Part shown: in pieces, positions 12,063-12,108 of the stretch
Numbering within the stretch: position 1 is the first letter of the stretch
How the letters are laid out: each line of letters begins with the position of its first letter
NCBI GenBank assembly: GCA_031288885.1
Contig: JAITQP010000284.1
Span: 1 to 12,108 of the forward strand
DNA: 12,108 nucleotides
Direction of reading: 5' to 3'
From: Prevotellaceae bacterium
GTDB lineage: Bacteria > Bacteroidota > Bacteroidia > Bacteroidales > UBA932
Position numbers and translations under genes: made by a program
The notes under the pieces: model-generated
Told to the model about the DNA's origin: nothing
Seen by the model: only the letters and a program-made list of their open reading frames with translations
Database searches by the model: none

Positions 12063-12108
12063 GTTTTACTTGTTGCAAAATGGAATGGTTTCCTTTGCAC
12101 AGTTTTTT

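Larger units (their letters stand above)
11599..12108. other. Non-coding right end rich in repeats
   Basis: About 510 bp without a convincing gene. In order it holds TAAGAAC-type words (11600-11625), the terminator hairpin, the REP/MITE-like inverted repeat (11792-11903) with its extension related to the hemA-hemL element, and the TAGTCCA repeat cluster (11998-12062). The only open frame (minus, 11838-12020) runs across the repeats and is not considered a gene. Confidence 0.65.

Overview
The window reads as a Bacteroidota (probably Bacteroidales) chromosome fragment. Support: the NifU-like scaffold plus GGGtGRT gene pair, lipoprotein and S9-peptidase types common in that phylum, TAnnTTTG-type -7 promoter boxes, AT-rich leaders with little Shine-Dalgarno sequence, and housekeeping genes most similar in style to anaerobic Bacteroidales. 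Placement below order is not supported. Gene bodies are GC-rich and intergenic spaces AT-rich, so many long antisense frames stay open without being genes. Both window edges fall in repeated sequence, which would fit a complete contig broken at repeats (inference).

Left edge, 1-1405: an accessory patch. A relatively AT-rich fragment, with no start inside the window, carries two almost identical copies of a Fic/AlbA-type C-terminal winged-helix domain. It converges on a KilA-N domain gene whose coding sequence contains a perfect 32-bp palindrome.

1453-8077, all minus strand, read right to left: an apparent operon of a secreted S9 prolyl-oligopeptidase-family peptidase, a Met8-type precorrin-2 dehydrogenase/ferrochelatase, hemA, hemL, and a Cys/Met-metabolism PLP enzyme. 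Spacing is tight (8 bp; ATGA overlap; 18 bp) except between hemA and hemL. There a 195-bp element bounded by 45-bp inverted repeats sits across the hemA stop codon and the hemL leader. HemA lacks its usual C-terminal dimerisation domain, and the protein ends where the repeat arm begins. HemA and HemL make aminolevulinate, and the Met8-type enzyme turns precorrin-2 into siroheme. Siroheme serves sulfite reductase, and the terminal gene may use the resulting sulfide, so a sulfur-assimilation theme is plausible (inference).

8236-9195, minus: a lipoprotein made of seven tandem repeats of about 42 residues, probably one seven-bladed beta-propeller. 9202-9892 is mostly non-coding and holds one plausible 60-residue protein, promoter boxes and small inverted repeats.

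9893-11598, plus: a two-gene operon of a Cys-rich NifU/IscU-like scaffold protein and a GGGtGRT-family protein, widespread in anaerobes and of unresolved function, followed by a strong hairpin terminator.

11599-12108: about 510 bp with no convincing gene. It holds that terminator, a REP/MITE-like inverted repeat related to the hemA-hemL element, and a cluster of TAGTCCA repeats at the right edge. No rRNA, tRNA, CRISPR array, riboswitch or complete transposase gene was recognised.
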